Shown here in pieces: positions 1-7,714 of a DNA stretch of 16,315 nucleotides (position 1 is the first letter of the stretch; each line of letters opens with the position of its first letter). Location: NCBI GenBank assembly GCA_013336035.1, contig JAAXUL010000070.1, forward strand, positions 1 through 16,315, in the 5' to 3' direction. The notes below the pieces were generated by a model. That model was not told the origin of the DNA. It saw only the letters and a program-made list of their open reading frames with translations, and made no database searches. The position numbers and the translations under genes are program-made. The stretch is from Chloroflexales bacterium (GTDB lineage Bacteria > Chloroflexota > Chloroflexia > Chloroflexales > Chloroflexaceae).

Positions 1-390
1 CGGCGCGGCATCGCCATGACTGCGCTGCTCCTTCTCCAGCAGGGCGGTCAGGTCGGCAATCCTGGCCGCGTGCTCGGGCTTGCCGGACAGGTCCGTCGTC
101 TCGAAGGGGTCGGCCTGCAAATCAAAGAGCTGGGTGCGGTCCACCAACGGGTAGCGGATGAGCTTCCATCGCTGGTCGCAAATCGCTCGCTGAATGTTCC
201 GATAGGCGAACATCAATCGCGGCCGGCCCTTCTCAGCCGGATCTTCCAGAACGGCAGATAGGTCCTTGCCCTCGCTGGTTGCCGGCCCGGGGACACGGCA
301 GAGTTTACCGAGCGTCGGCAAAACGTCGAAGAGGTAGCACCGGGCGCCCGTCTGCTTGCCCGTCGGGATGCCGGGGCCGGCGATGAGAAG
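1..390 (-). pseudogene. C-terminal fragment of a sulfatase (alkaline-phosphatase superfamily), fused in frame to CopD
   Basis: From base 390 down to the window edge the minus strand encodes about 130 residues that read as the C-terminal part of a type I sulfatase. The segments seen are IAGPGIPTGKQT, CYLFDVLPTLGKLC, DQRWKLIRYP and QLFDLQADPFETTDLSG, followed by a helix ending EKEQRSHGD. These match the usual order of late sulfatase motifs: gatekeeper loop, 'D..PTL' helix, 'KLI.Y' strand and 'LYDL..DP.E..NL'. The catalytic C/S-x-P-x-R region would lie upstream and is absent, because the reading frame continues into CopD instead. The style resembles the many sulfatases of Planctomycetota. There is no start of its own and no stop before base 1. 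It cannot be an active sulfatase as it stands. Confidence 0.8.
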
Positions 391-1638
391 GTGGTACGCC
401 CCCAGCGCGAGCATCCCGCCGAAGAGCAGGAGCTTAATACTGAGGGTCAGGCCGTACGCGCTTGTCCAGAGGTCCGACCAGCGATAGAGTTCGCCCAGCG
501 CCCGCGCGAGGCCGCTCACAGTGAGCACCGCCACGCTGACTATGGCCAGGCGCGAGAAGCGGGCGACCAGGTCACCCAAGAGTACGGCCCGGCCGTCGGC
601 GGGCCGGCTGCGCAGCAGCGGGCGCAGGGTCAGGGCGAAGAGCAGCAGCCCGCCGACCCAGACGCTGGTCGCGGCGAGGTGCAGCCAGATGAGCGCGACC
701 GGGATGAGGGGCTGCGCGGCGGCGCCCGCGTGGCCGCCCAGGGCCATCACGAGCAGCAGCGCGGCGCCCAGCAGCAGGGCTAGCGGCCCGCGGCGCGCGA
801 TCGTCGCGCCGTCACGGGTGGTCAGAGTCAGGGCGAGCAAGCCCACGGCCAGCCCGAGCCGGGTGAGCAGGAGCATCCCCTGGCGAGTGCCGACCCCCGA
901 GCGCAGCGCGGGCAGCGTGACGGCGCCGGTGATCTCGGCGACATAGAGCGCCAGGAGCAGCGGTGCGCCGACCAGGAGCAGGGCGAGCAGCACGCCGCTC
1001 CACACGCGCCAGCGTCCCACTGCCGCCGGCGGAGCCACCGCCCCGCCAAGGGCCGGGAAGGCGACCCATACCCAGTAGGCCCACCCGCCAACCCAGCCCG
1101 TGGCACCAAGCAGCAACACCCAGCGTACCAGGCTCTGGGCGATGGGGGCGCGGGGCTTCGCCGAGGTGCTGGGAGAAGGCGCGACGGGAGCCACCGGTGT
1201 GGCCTCGCCCGCCACAGCCGTGGCGGCCGCCGGCGCCGCCGCTGCGGAGGTGGGCCCGATGACGCTGAAGGCGAAGTTGCCACGCACGACGTGGCCGTCG
1301 CTCCCCGCCCCGGTGTAGACCGCCGTGTAGCGGCCGGGTTCGAGCGGGGGCAGCGCGAGCGTGAGTCTGGCTGGGTTGCTCGGGTCACGCCCGCCACCGT
1401 CGCGGACGAGCGCGCCCTGGGCGGTATAGAGGGCCAGGGTGCTCAGCCCCTCGATCGCCTCGTTGAAGGTGATCGCGACCACGGAAGGCGCGGTGGACAG
1501 CTGCGAGTCGGGTATGGGCTCAATGGCGACGATCTGCGGGTGGGCCAGGGCGACGCCTCCCTCGAGCAGCGCCAGAAGGCAGGCGACGGCCACCGCCAGG
1601 GCCGGCCACAGCGCAGGTCGGAGCAATCGTCGCTTCAT
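391..1638 (-). CDS. CopC-CopD fusion copper-resistance/uptake membrane protein (YcnJ-like), 3' end replaced
   Basis: The ATG at 1638 opens a frame with a signal peptide (residues 1-32). Then comes a CopC domain whose mature N-terminus would be His33 (ALA/HPQIVAIEP), with the second half of the copper 'histidine brace' in SDGH (about residue 115). An Ala/Pro-rich linker follows, then from about residue 165 a CopD domain with several hydrophobic helices, including the typical IWLHLAATSVWVGGLLLF segment. CopC binds Cu(II) outside the membrane and CopD is thought to pass copper across it. YcnJ-type proteins are usually well over 500 residues. Here CopD homology stops near residue 416 (GMLALGAYHLL) and the same frame carries on as a sulfatase. 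The start has only a weak upstream GGGAT as ribosome site. It lies 37 bases after the CopC gene, so the two are probably co-transcribed. Confidence 0.82.
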
Positions 1639-1675
1639 TATGATCCCAGGGTGTGGTGTGAGGGCACTGCGCCCC

Positions 1676-2176
1676 CTAGCGCACCGGGCAGCGGCGCATC
1701 CCAAGCCCCAGTGCGACAAGGGCCGCTGCGAGGGCCACGAGGCCGGCAAGCGGCAAGGTGTCGGGGGCACCCGTGGCCGGCAGGGTGGTAGACGCGGCCC
1801 CGGCGCTCACCGTGAAGCTGAGCGTCCCCTCCTCGGCGTGGCCGTCGCTGCTCATATTCTCCCAGGCGATCGTGTAGGCGCCCGCCCCAAGGCCGCTCTT
1901 CAGCGAGACGTTGAGCGTCGAGCGGTTGGCGTCGTTGAGGTCCAGCGCCGTATCGCCTTTGTCGACCTGCGTGCCGCTGGCGTCGGTCACGGTGATGAGG
2001 TTGCCGGTAGCCTGGAGCTCCTCGCTGAAGATCAGGGTGACGGTGGCGGGGACGGCGGTCAGCGTGGCCTTATCGGCAGGGTTGGACGAGACAAGCTCGG
2101 CGTGGGCCGCGGCGACGCCGACCAGGGCGAAGGCGAGCAGCGAGGCGAGCAAGGCGGAAAGCAGTCTGCGGAACAT
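1676..2176 (-). CDS. CopC-family copper-binding protein with LPxTG-type cell-wall sorting signal
   Basis: This 166-residue protein has a Sec signal peptide (residues 1-24) ending ...GVAAA, so the mature protein starts with His (HAELVSSNPAD). The CopC beta-barrel follows, with SSDGH near its end. The N-terminal His and the D-x-H pair are the canonical Cu(II) ligands of CopC. After the domain comes a short linker, then LPATGAPDTL, a hydrophobic stretch and the tail MRRCPVR. This is the layout of a sortase substrate (LPxTG, membrane helix, basic tail), which implies anchoring to a cell wall in a monoderm bacterium. No sortase gene is in the window. The start is supported by GAGGAG about eight bases upstream. 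It sits between the His-rich protein gene and the CopC-CopD gene, all on the minus strand. Confidence 0.85.
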   Translation of the reverse strand: MFRRLLSALLASLLAFALVGVAAAHAELVSSNPADKATLTAVPATVTLIFSEELQATGNLITVTDASGTQVDKGDTALDLNDANRSTLNVSLKSGLGAGAYTIAWENMSSDGHAEEGTLSFTVSAGAASTTLPATGAPDTLPLAGLVALAAALVALGLGMRRCPVR

Positions 2177-2177
2177 A

Positions 2178-2189
2178 AGGAGTACTCCT
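2178..2189. promoter_or_regulatory. 12-bp perfect palindrome over the CopC ribosome-binding site
   Basis: AGGAGTACTCCT is its own reverse complement and lies directly upstream of the CopC start codon, containing its Shine-Dalgarno sequence. With no loop it cannot fold well as an RNA hairpin, so if functional it would be a DNA operator. It could equally be a chance extension of the GGAG ribosome site. Confidence 0.3.
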
Positions 2190-2340
2190 CATATAGCTAT
2201 GACATCGTCCTTACGAGCCCTTGTAGCGTGCTCGCCGACGACGTGGCGTCACCACAAGCCTGGCGCGTCATGGTGTCTCCGCCTGGTAACGGCGCGCGTA
2301 ATGTCGAGCTACAGGGGGCTCTGGTACGGGGAGGGTGAAG

Positions 2341-2733
2341 CTAGCAGGCGAGGACGCGTGGGGGCGGGCTGGGAGGCGAGCGGAAGAGCAGGCTCGGCCG
2401 AGTGTCGCCCCAGGGGAGCAGCAGGGTGAAGCCGAGGCTCGTGATGATGAGCATCGTCATTGGCTGATTCAGAAACTCATAGAGGGCGCGGGGCATGCGT
2501 GAGCTATCTGGCTCATCCGCGCGTGGCTGCGGCCAGTGGTCGGCTGGGTGTTCGACCGGAGCAGACGTTAGCGCGCCGTCGTGGCGATGAGCGTGATGGT
2601 GGGCCGCGGTCGGCGTGAGGGTGTGGCTGGGGCTGTCCTCGTGCGACCGGCCTATGAGTGCGCAGTGGATGACGCAGCTCAGGGGGGCGAGCAGGCCCAG
2701 GGTGAGCACGATCAGCAGCGCCACCAGGCGCAT
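2341..2733 (-). CDS. Small His-rich membrane protein next to copC (function unknown, possibly metal binding)
   Basis: Read from the ATG at 2733 this is 130 residues. A hydrophobic N-terminus (MRLVALLIVLTLGLLAPLSC) ends in CVIHC, followed by a His-rich region (HHHAHRHDG, with further His around it), a Pro-rich stretch, a second hydrophobic segment (TMLIITSLGFTLLLPWG) and a Pro-rich tail. A longer frame reaches a TTG at 2862, but those extra 43 residues are not hydrophobic and overlap the likely promoter region, so the internal ATG is preferred, although its ribosome site is weak. Cys and His clusters beside a membrane segment, directly upstream of two CopC genes, suggest copper binding or sensing at the cell surface. 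That role is inferred from context only. I recognise no characterised family. Confidence 0.6.
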   Translation of the reverse strand: MRLVALLIVLTLGLLAPLSCVIHCALIGRSHEDSPSHTLTPTAAHHHAHRHDGALTSAPVEHPADHWPQPRADEPDSSRMPRALYEFLNQPMTMLIITSLGFTLLLPWGDTRPSLLFRSPPSPPPRVLAC

Positions 2734-2835
2734 CGCCCAGCAAGCGGGTGAGGGCAAGCGTCCACCGCAAGGCGTGACGCCTGCACGCACATCCATCGCC
2801 GGCCAGTTATTTGTGCTCACACCCACGAATAACAC

Positions 2836-2849
2836 AGTACCAAGGTACT
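2836..2849. promoter_or_regulatory. GTAC-N4-GTAC dyad upstream of the copper cluster (possible MerR-type operator)
   Basis: AGTACC-AA-GGTACT has 6-bp inverted arms and contains GTAC-N4-GTAC, the dyad layout seen in MerR operators. On the minus strand it is followed at once by TGTTAT (a possible -10), about 100 bp upstream of the first copper-cluster gene. A TTGAAG lies upstream, but its spacing to TGTTAT (22 bp) is too long for a normal promoter. No regulator gene is in the window. Confidence 0.35.
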
Positions 2850-2866
2850 TGCCAGACTTCAAGTGA

Positions 2867-2962
2867 AGAAATGCTCCTGAGTAGTATCACTACAGTTGGC
2901 AGGCTGATCAGCAGGCTCGCCGTGCCGGCCACCTTCATGTCCACGCCGTAGGCGAAAGCGTA
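2867..2962 (-). pseudogene. Remnant of a TauE/SafE-family membrane permease
   Basis: About 32 residues, AFAYGVDMKVAGTASLLISL followed by PTVVILL, match the very characteristic 'G.D.K.AGTASL.ISLPTV' stretch of TauE/SafE (sulfite/taurine exporter-like, COG0730) permeases. Upstream in the same frame (to 3166) the sequence is Ser/Pro-rich and unlike a permease, and downstream the frame ends quickly. The rest of the ~250-residue, 7-8-helix protein is missing, so this is a decayed or cut fragment. It explains part of the non-coding gap between the copper cluster and the acetyltransferase gene. Confidence 0.5.
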
Positions 2963-3208
2963 GCCGGGGCACCTGTGATGCGGTACGACCTCCAGCATGG
3001 CAGGGAGGAGCAACTGGTTGTCCTCAGGCGCCGCGTTGGCCGAACTGGAGTCAGGGAGCGCGCTGCTCCCTTCCTTGCCACAAAACGCTTGACAGATTGC
3101 CTCGTATCCGCGTGCTGACAGCCTGACCAGCGGGCTCTCCGGAAGTGACGATGAGCCGCATTCCAACGCGTAAGCCCGGTAATGATAGACGGGCGGGAGC
3201 CGGCACGA
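2963..3208. other. Intergenic stretch without a recognisable gene
   Basis: Together with the flanking TauE/SafE remnant and the upstream region of the copper cluster, this makes 475 bases (2734-3208) with no convincing intact gene. Overlapping minus-strand frames here are Ser/Arg-rich and show no family signature. I see no tRNA-like fold, repeat or clear terminator. Confidence 0.5.
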
Positions 3209-4138
3209 TCACGCCCGCCACAGATAGCGGCTGATGGTCGCGCCCACATCCCGGAAGCCAATCCGACGATACACCGGGGCTCCCATCTCCGTGCCAAACA
3301 GGACCCCGTGCCGATAGCCCGCCTGCCGCGCCTCGTCGTAGGCGATCAAGGTGATCGCCGCACCAATACCTTTGCCGCGTGCTTCGGGGGTTGTCGTCAC
3401 ACCAAAGACCGACGCGACGCCTGCGCCGTTGAAGAGCATGTTGCTGGCGACCGGGGTGCCGTTCAACCGCCCCACGTAGCAACGCCACGGTGCCCGCTCG
3501 ATGCCGAAGGCCAGGGTCGCCTCCACCCAGGCCTGCCCGGCCCACTCGGGGATCCCGAAGCCAGTGACGAAGGCCTCCCGAAAGTCGCGCAGGCCGCGCT
3601 CGTCCGCGACGCGCTCCTGCGCGTACCCCGCGGGCACCCGCGACATCAGCTCGTAGTTCAGGGTCGTCAGGTCGGCGGCCATCCCGGGCGCGTACTCCTC
3701 CCACGGCGCGAAGCCGTAGGCCTGGAGCCGTGTGCCAAGGTCGGCGGGTGTCGTGCGCGGATCCACCCACCAGAAGGCAAATGGCGCGCCGCGTTGCCTG
3801 AGCCAGCCAAGACAGTCGTCGATCGCCGCATCAGCCTCGTGGTCGGCCAGACGGCTCTGCCAGACGCCCTTAAACATGGGGCTGAAGGGCGGCGCGACGT
3901 GACGCGAGAGTTGCGCCTGCTCCTCGATCTCCGCGCCTGGCAGGTGGCACATTGCGCGGAACAGGTCAAACAGGTTTGCGGCAAACGCGAAGCTGAGCTC
4001 TGCCTCAGTGGGGGCGATCAGTGGTGCGCGCGGCACAAACGCTGCCGCTGGCCGAGCATGGTCTGATGGCACTAGTGCCGGGCTTGCCATATCGGCGAAT
4101 CCAGACCGGATCAGATCGCGCGGATCGGGGACACTCAT
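3209..4138 (-). CDS. GNAT-family N-acetyltransferase
   Basis: Read from the ATG at 4138 (MSVPDPRDL) this is 309 residues. That start has a strong GGGAGGA site at proper spacing; an ATG 45 bases upstream has none. The C-terminal third is a clear GNAT fold: VFGVTTTPEARGKGIGAAI (about residues 244-262) with the acetyl-CoA pyrophosphate loop R-G-K-G-I-G, then a helix and FGTEMGAPVYRRIGF, the usual motif B region. GNATs transfer an acetyl group from acetyl-CoA to an amine. The N-terminal ~170 residues look like a diverged second GNAT-like half, a known arrangement in this superfamily. The substrate cannot be told. It starts 47 bases after the DUF3419 gene, so the two likely share a transcript. Confidence 0.85.
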   Translation of the reverse strand: MSVPDPRDLIRSGFADMASPALVPSDHARPAAAFVPRAPLIAPTEAELSFAFAANLFDLFRAMCHLPGAEIEEQAQLSRHVAPPFSPMFKGVWQSRLADHEADAAIDDCLGWLRQRGAPFAFWWVDPRTTPADLGTRLQAYGFAPWEEYAPGMAADLTTLNYELMSRVPAGYAQERVADERGLRDFREAFVTGFGIPEWAGQAWVEATLAFGIERAPWRCYVGRLNGTPVASNMLFNGAGVASVFGVTTTPEARGKGIGAAITLIAYDEARQAGYRHGVLFGTEMGAPVYRRIGFRDVGATISRYLWRA

Positions 4139-4185
4139 CGTTCCTCCCTTCTGCCAGGGCGAGCGAAGGCACCGGTGCGCCATGC

Positions 4186-5313
4186 TCAGCAGAACGCCTC
4201 GCCAGGCGAATCTTGTCGAAACCCGACCACCAGCGTGCGGAACCAGGGTCCGCGTTCGATTGCCGGGAGCGCCGCATCAAGGACTGAGTCACTCGCCAGC
4301 GCCGCCAGCACCACCGGGCGGATTGGTGCGCCGGGGTTCGCCGCCCGTACCAGCAGCGCCCCACCAGGCCGGAGGCAGGCGCAGGCCGCCGCAACCAGCG
4401 CCTGTACCTGGGCCGCATCCATCCAGTCAGCGATGTTTGACAGGCTGATCAGGTCGTAGGCGCCGCCCTGTGCAGCCAGCTGTGGCATCAGCGTGAGCAG
4501 GTTCCCGTGGTAGAGCGCAAGCCGCGTGTCGATGCCCAGCAGGCGCAGGGCGCTCTGGCCATCGTGCTGCAGGTAGCGCGGCAGCCCCGCCTCACCGGCG
4601 GTCGTGGCGTAGCCGCCGGCGAACACGGTCGTCACGTAGGGGTTGTGTCCCGCGTCGGGCTGGCGCAGCGCGCGGAGGTGTTGGGCGGCAAGGTGTGGGG
4701 CCAGGGCGGCCAGGCGCGCTGCCACGGCCGGGTTCGGGAAGCCCAAGCGCCGCTGCAGATGTTCTGGCGTCAGCACACGCGCGTAGGCGTCGAGCCAGCG
4801 TGTCGCATCAATGCTCGCCGGGTCATCCTGGAGCGGGGCAATGCCCACCTCGGCCAGCGCCGCGACGAGATCCTGCATCAGGCAGTCGTTGCGACCGACG
4901 TGATGCACCCCGAAGGCGATCTCGTCGGCGCACCGGGCGTCCCAGAAGGCACGAGCTTCGGCTGGGAGCACCGGGCGCAGCCGGTCGTAGAGCGCCAGGC
5001 GCTCGGCCGCGCCAACACGCCCCGCGCGAGCCAGATCACAGCCGAGGAGGGTGAGCTGCTCGTCGCGGCTCAGGTGCTGCACGGCGGTGCAGCGCAAGTG
5101 GCACAGGTGGATCTGGGCGAGGCTGAGGTCAACGGCATCAACGTGCGCCACCTCTGGCTGGCAGAGGAGCCCCAGCACATTCTCGCCGGCTGAGGCAATC
5201 ATCAGCACGCGCAGGTGCGAGCGACTGCTCTGCTGTAGCGCGGCGAGCTCGGTGTTGACATCCTCATTCTGGACCGAGTAGAAGAGATCGCTCTCAAATG
5301 GCGGGACTGGCAT
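4186..5313 (-). CDS. DUF3419-family protein (BtaA-like 3-amino-3-carboxypropyl transferase)
   Basis: The start at 5313 (MPVPPFESDLFYSVQNEDV) is chosen because GGAGG lies seven bases upstream; an in-frame ATG 51 bases earlier lacks a site. The protein is 375 residues. The first part has FYSVQNEDVNTELAAL, IASAGENVLGLL (residues 39-50, SAM-binding turn) and VDAVDLSLAQIHL, all typical of DUF3419/BtaA. The second part has YDLISLSNIADWM (286-298), corresponding to the 'LSDHmDWM' motif of BtaA, then LRPGGALLVRAANPG. BtaA moves the 3-amino-3-carboxypropyl group of SAM to diacylglycerol, the first step to betaine lipids. Whether this copy has that activity is not certain: the family is diverse and no BtaB-type N-methyltransferase is adjacent. 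The GNAT gene follows. Confidence 0.78.
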   Translation of the reverse strand: MPVPPFESDLFYSVQNEDVNTELAALQQSSRSHLRVLMIASAGENVLGLLCQPEVAHVDAVDLSLAQIHLCHLRCTAVQHLSRDEQLTLLGCDLARAGRVGAAERLALYDRLRPVLPAEARAFWDARCADEIAFGVHHVGRNDCLMQDLVAALAEVGIAPLQDDPASIDATRWLDAYARVLTPEHLQRRLGFPNPAVAARLAALAPHLAAQHLRALRQPDAGHNPYVTTVFAGGYATTAGEAGLPRYLQHDGQSALRLLGIDTRLALYHGNLLTLMPQLAAQGGAYDLISLSNIADWMDAAQVQALVAAACACLRPGGALLVRAANPGAPIRPVVLAALASDSVLDAALPAIERGPWFRTLVVGFRQDSPGEAFC

Positions 5314-5436
5314 AGCGCCCTCCACGAGGACAGCATACCGGCGCCCACAGAGGTAGGGCCTCATAACCGATGGTTCAAACAGAACGGCGAGCTCAGTATA
5401 GCATTCCAGGCAAGGGGGGGTGGAGCGCTTTCGATA

Positions 5437-6207
5437 CTATGCGCGTTCTTCTGCCCTGGAACGTGGCAGCAAAAACACGAGATACGGCACCGCGACACTG
5501 ACCGTCATCCAGCTCAACTGGAGCAGCAGGGCCGCCTCCTCGGGCACGACGGCAACCTTCAGGCCGCCCTGGATGACCGCGTGCACCAGCGCTGCTCCCC
5601 AGATCGTGCCGCCGCCAACCTCGAACAGGTATGCCAGAGGAAACGAGGACAGCAGCGCGACGATCAGGGCGGCGAGCGCGACCGGCAGCGGCAGCGACCA
5701 GAGCAGGAGCATGTGCTGCAGAACCATGAACAGCATGGCGCCTGCTGCTGCTCGCCAGAAGCCAGAGGATGTGCGCAGGTGGCGGAACAGGTAGCCGCGC
5801 CACAACACCTCCTCGGCAATCCCACCCTGTGCCAGGACGCCGAGGGCAATCCAGAGCCATCCACTGCGCAGGGTAAGCGTCTGCCCGCTCATGATCGCGA
5901 AGAGGGGAAGCGCGGCGAGAAGGACGAGGCTGATAAGCCCGGCCGCCAGGAGACTTTGCTCACCTGGCTGTCCGAAGCCGAGCGCTCGGAACGCCCGATG
6001 CGGCGCCCTGCCAAAAAGCCAGCGCTCGACCAGCAGCCCCGCCGCGATCACAAGGACACAGATCAAGAGGCCGTACTCGCCATATGCGCTCCTGGTCCAG
6101 GTCGCGCTCCGATCGAGCACCAGGTAGATGATGGCGAACCCGGCGACGAGCTTCGCCGTCTCGATCATCGACCTAGTCCGTCCGTCGGCTGGAGCCGTGC
6201 GAACCAT
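5437..6207 (-). CDS. CPBP-family intramembrane metalloprotease (CAAX protease/Abi type)
   Basis: A 256-residue polytopic membrane protein with about seven to eight hydrophobic helices. The glutamate motif is AEEVLWRG (E132, E133, R137), the hallmark EExxxR of the CPBP/ABI family. The second motif appears as FMVLQH (H165) and the third as HAVIQ (H209), so all expected metal ligands are present, with Gln at the usual Asn/Asp position of the last motif. Members include Rce1-like prenyl-protein proteases and bacteriocin self-immunity proteins; the substrate here is unknown. The ATG at 6207 has AAGGAA upstream. An internal ATG at 6168 (MIETAKLV) is the alternative and would remove a polar N-terminal stretch. 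It lies 178 bases after the serine hydrolase gene, with a strong hairpin between them. Confidence 0.88.
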   Translation of the reverse strand: MVRTAPADGRTRSMIETAKLVAGFAIIYLVLDRSATWTRSAYGEYGLLICVLVIAAGLLVERWLFGRAPHRAFRALGFGQPGEQSLLAAGLISLVLLAALPLFAIMSGQTLTLRSGWLWIALGVLAQGGIAEEVLWRGYLFRHLRTSSGFWRAAAGAMLFMVLQHMLLLWSLPLPVALAALIVALLSSFPLAYLFEVGGGTIWGAALVHAVIQGGLKVAVVPEEAALLLQLSWMTVSVAVPYLVFLLPRSRAEERA

Positions 6208-6324
6208 CGCCTGATTCCTTTCTGGGCTGCCCGCCGTGCTGGATACACCGTGGCCGCGCTCATCCTCGTCAAACGCGGCTCATCTGATGACCCACGAAAG
6301 TGCCACAACCGTAGTTCAGGAGCA

Positions 6325-6349
6325 CCAGGGAGAGCCTCGCTCTCCCTGG
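6325..6349 (-). terminator. 10-bp stem hairpin after the serine hydrolase gene
   Basis: CCAGGGAGAG and CTCTCCCTGG form a perfect 10-bp stem with a 5-base loop, 37 bases past the stop codon of the serine hydrolase. There is no T-run on either side, so it may be a transcript-end stabiliser or an atypical terminator. Confidence 0.5.
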
Positions 6350-6385
6350 GTATCTCCAAACTGATGCCTATCGGAGCACGGAAGC

Positions 6386-7555
6386 TCAGAGTGCCAGGCT
6401 CTCGTAGGCCGCCTGGATGACCCTGCGGCTGCGGTCCTGCTCGTGCGGGCCGCTGATCCAGCGGTTGGGCGTGTAGCCAATCGCCATGCGCGCGTCAAGG
6501 TCGATGTACGACATCGAGCCGCCATTGCCCGCCCACCAGCCCGCGCGCGCACCGGCGGGCACGCCTGGAAGATAGGCTGTCTCCATCGAGAAGCCCATGC
6601 CCCAGCGGCAGGGCACGCCGATCACCAGATCCACACCGTCGGACTGCGGCTCCAGCGCCCGCGTGCGCCCGGCATCCGACATCAGACGCTTGCCGTTCGC
6701 CTCCCCACAGGCCAAGAGCGACTGCAGCGTCGCGATCCCGCGGGCGTTGCCGTGCCCACCCATTCCCCCGAGCTCGGCCCGGCGCCACTCAAGTGCCCAG
6801 GTGTCCTGTGGGGTCGGGTGCGGGTTGTACAGCGACAGGTCGTGGAGCCGATTGCCGTTGGGGTGGTCCTGCACCGAGCCCTGGATCAGCAGCGACACGC
6901 GGTCGTCGGCCTCGGCCGGTGTGCCAATGTAGAACTGGCCGGCGACGCCCAGCGGCGCGGCGATCGCTTCGGCCAGGAACGTGCCCATCGTTTTGCCGGT
7001 GACACGCCGGATCACCTCGCCGATGATCGGGCCCTGCGTAAAGCCGTGGTAGCCGCTGGTTCGGCCCGGCTCCCACAGCGGCGCCTGGCGCGCCAGCAGC
7101 GTTGTCGCCTTCTCCCAGTCATAGAGATCACAGAAGGTCATCGGCACGTCCCAGCCGCACAGGCCGGCGGTGTGGCCGAGCACCTGCCGGATGGCGATGC
7201 CGCCCTTGCCGTTGGCCGCGAACTCCGGCCAGTAGCGCGCCACTGGCGCGTCGAGGTCGATCGCGCCGCGGTCGGCGAGGAACAGCGCGCACAGCGCCGT
7301 GATCGTCTTGGTCGAGGAGTAGCACTGCACGATCGTGTCGTGCGCGAATGGCCGGGTGTAGGTCCCGTCGAAGTGCCCGCCCCACAGATCGACCACTGGC
7401 TCGCCCTCGACGAACACCGCCACCGAGGCGCCGATATCCTGGCCGCTGTCGAGGTTGTGGGCGAACGCCTCGCGCACGGCGCTGAACCGGGGGCTGCATG
7501 TGCCCTTGATCTCGACCTTGGTGTGGAGCACGGCGATGTTTTCCATACCCTGCAT
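6386..7555 (-). CDS. Serine hydrolase of the beta-lactamase class C / family VIII esterase type
   Basis: 389 residues starting at an ATG preceded by an excellent GGAGGAAGATC site. The active-site S-x-x-K is YSSTK (S80 and K83). The following text (LCALFLADRGAIDLDAPVARYWPEFA) is the typical helix after the nucleophile. The catalytic Tyr region is TSGYHG (Y169), and the third box, KTG in true beta-lactamases, is WAGNGGS (341-347), as in EstB-like family VIII esterases. GMGGHGNARGIA is also characteristic. No signal peptide is seen, so it probably acts in the cytoplasm on ester or amide substrates rather than giving antibiotic resistance. It lies 290 bases downstream of the LuxR-type regulator gene on the same strand, but an operon link is not shown. 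Confidence 0.87.
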   Translation of the reverse strand: MQGMENIAVLHTKVEIKGTCSPRFSAVREAFAHNLDSGQDIGASVAVFVEGEPVVDLWGGHFDGTYTRPFAHDTIVQCYSSTKTITALCALFLADRGAIDLDAPVARYWPEFAANGKGGIAIRQVLGHTAGLCGWDVPMTFCDLYDWEKATTLLARQAPLWEPGRTSGYHGFTQGPIIGEVIRRVTGKTMGTFLAEAIAAPLGVAGQFYIGTPAEADDRVSLLIQGSVQDHPNGNRLHDLSLYNPHPTPQDTWALEWRRAELGGMGGHGNARGIATLQSLLACGEANGKRLMSDAGRTRALEPQSDGVDLVIGVPCRWGMGFSMETAYLPGVPAGARAGWWAGNGGSMSYIDLDARMAIGYTPNRWISGPHEQDRSRRVIQAAYESLAL

Positions 7556-7714
7556 GATCTTCCTCCTTGCTGCTCATAAGCCGGCGAACCGCTGGTGCTA
7601 CAGCTTCGTGACGTGGTCCAAGCATACGGTTGCGGCCCGACCAGCGCATCGTTGCGATGAGGTACGCCAGGGAGGAAGGGGCTCCCTATTTTGGGGGAGT
7701 ATGGGCGGGCTGGC

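Noticed and set aside
1439..2338. 299-residue plus-strand ORF over the copper cluster
   Set aside because: Antisense to copC and copCD, low-complexity Gly/Arg/Gln composition, no recognisable motif.
2341..2862. TTG-start longer form of the His-rich protein
   Set aside because: The added residues overlap the dyad and probable promoter and hide the evident N-terminal membrane segment beginning at the ATG at 2733.
3051..3770. 239-residue minus-strand ORF
   Set aside because: Overlaps the GNAT gene in another frame and shows only Arg/Gly-rich shadow sequence; the GNAT frame carries clear motifs.
6443..7579. 378-residue plus-strand ORF
   Set aside because: It is antisense to the serine hydrolase over its whole length, has Arg/Ala/His-biased shadow composition and no domain signature.
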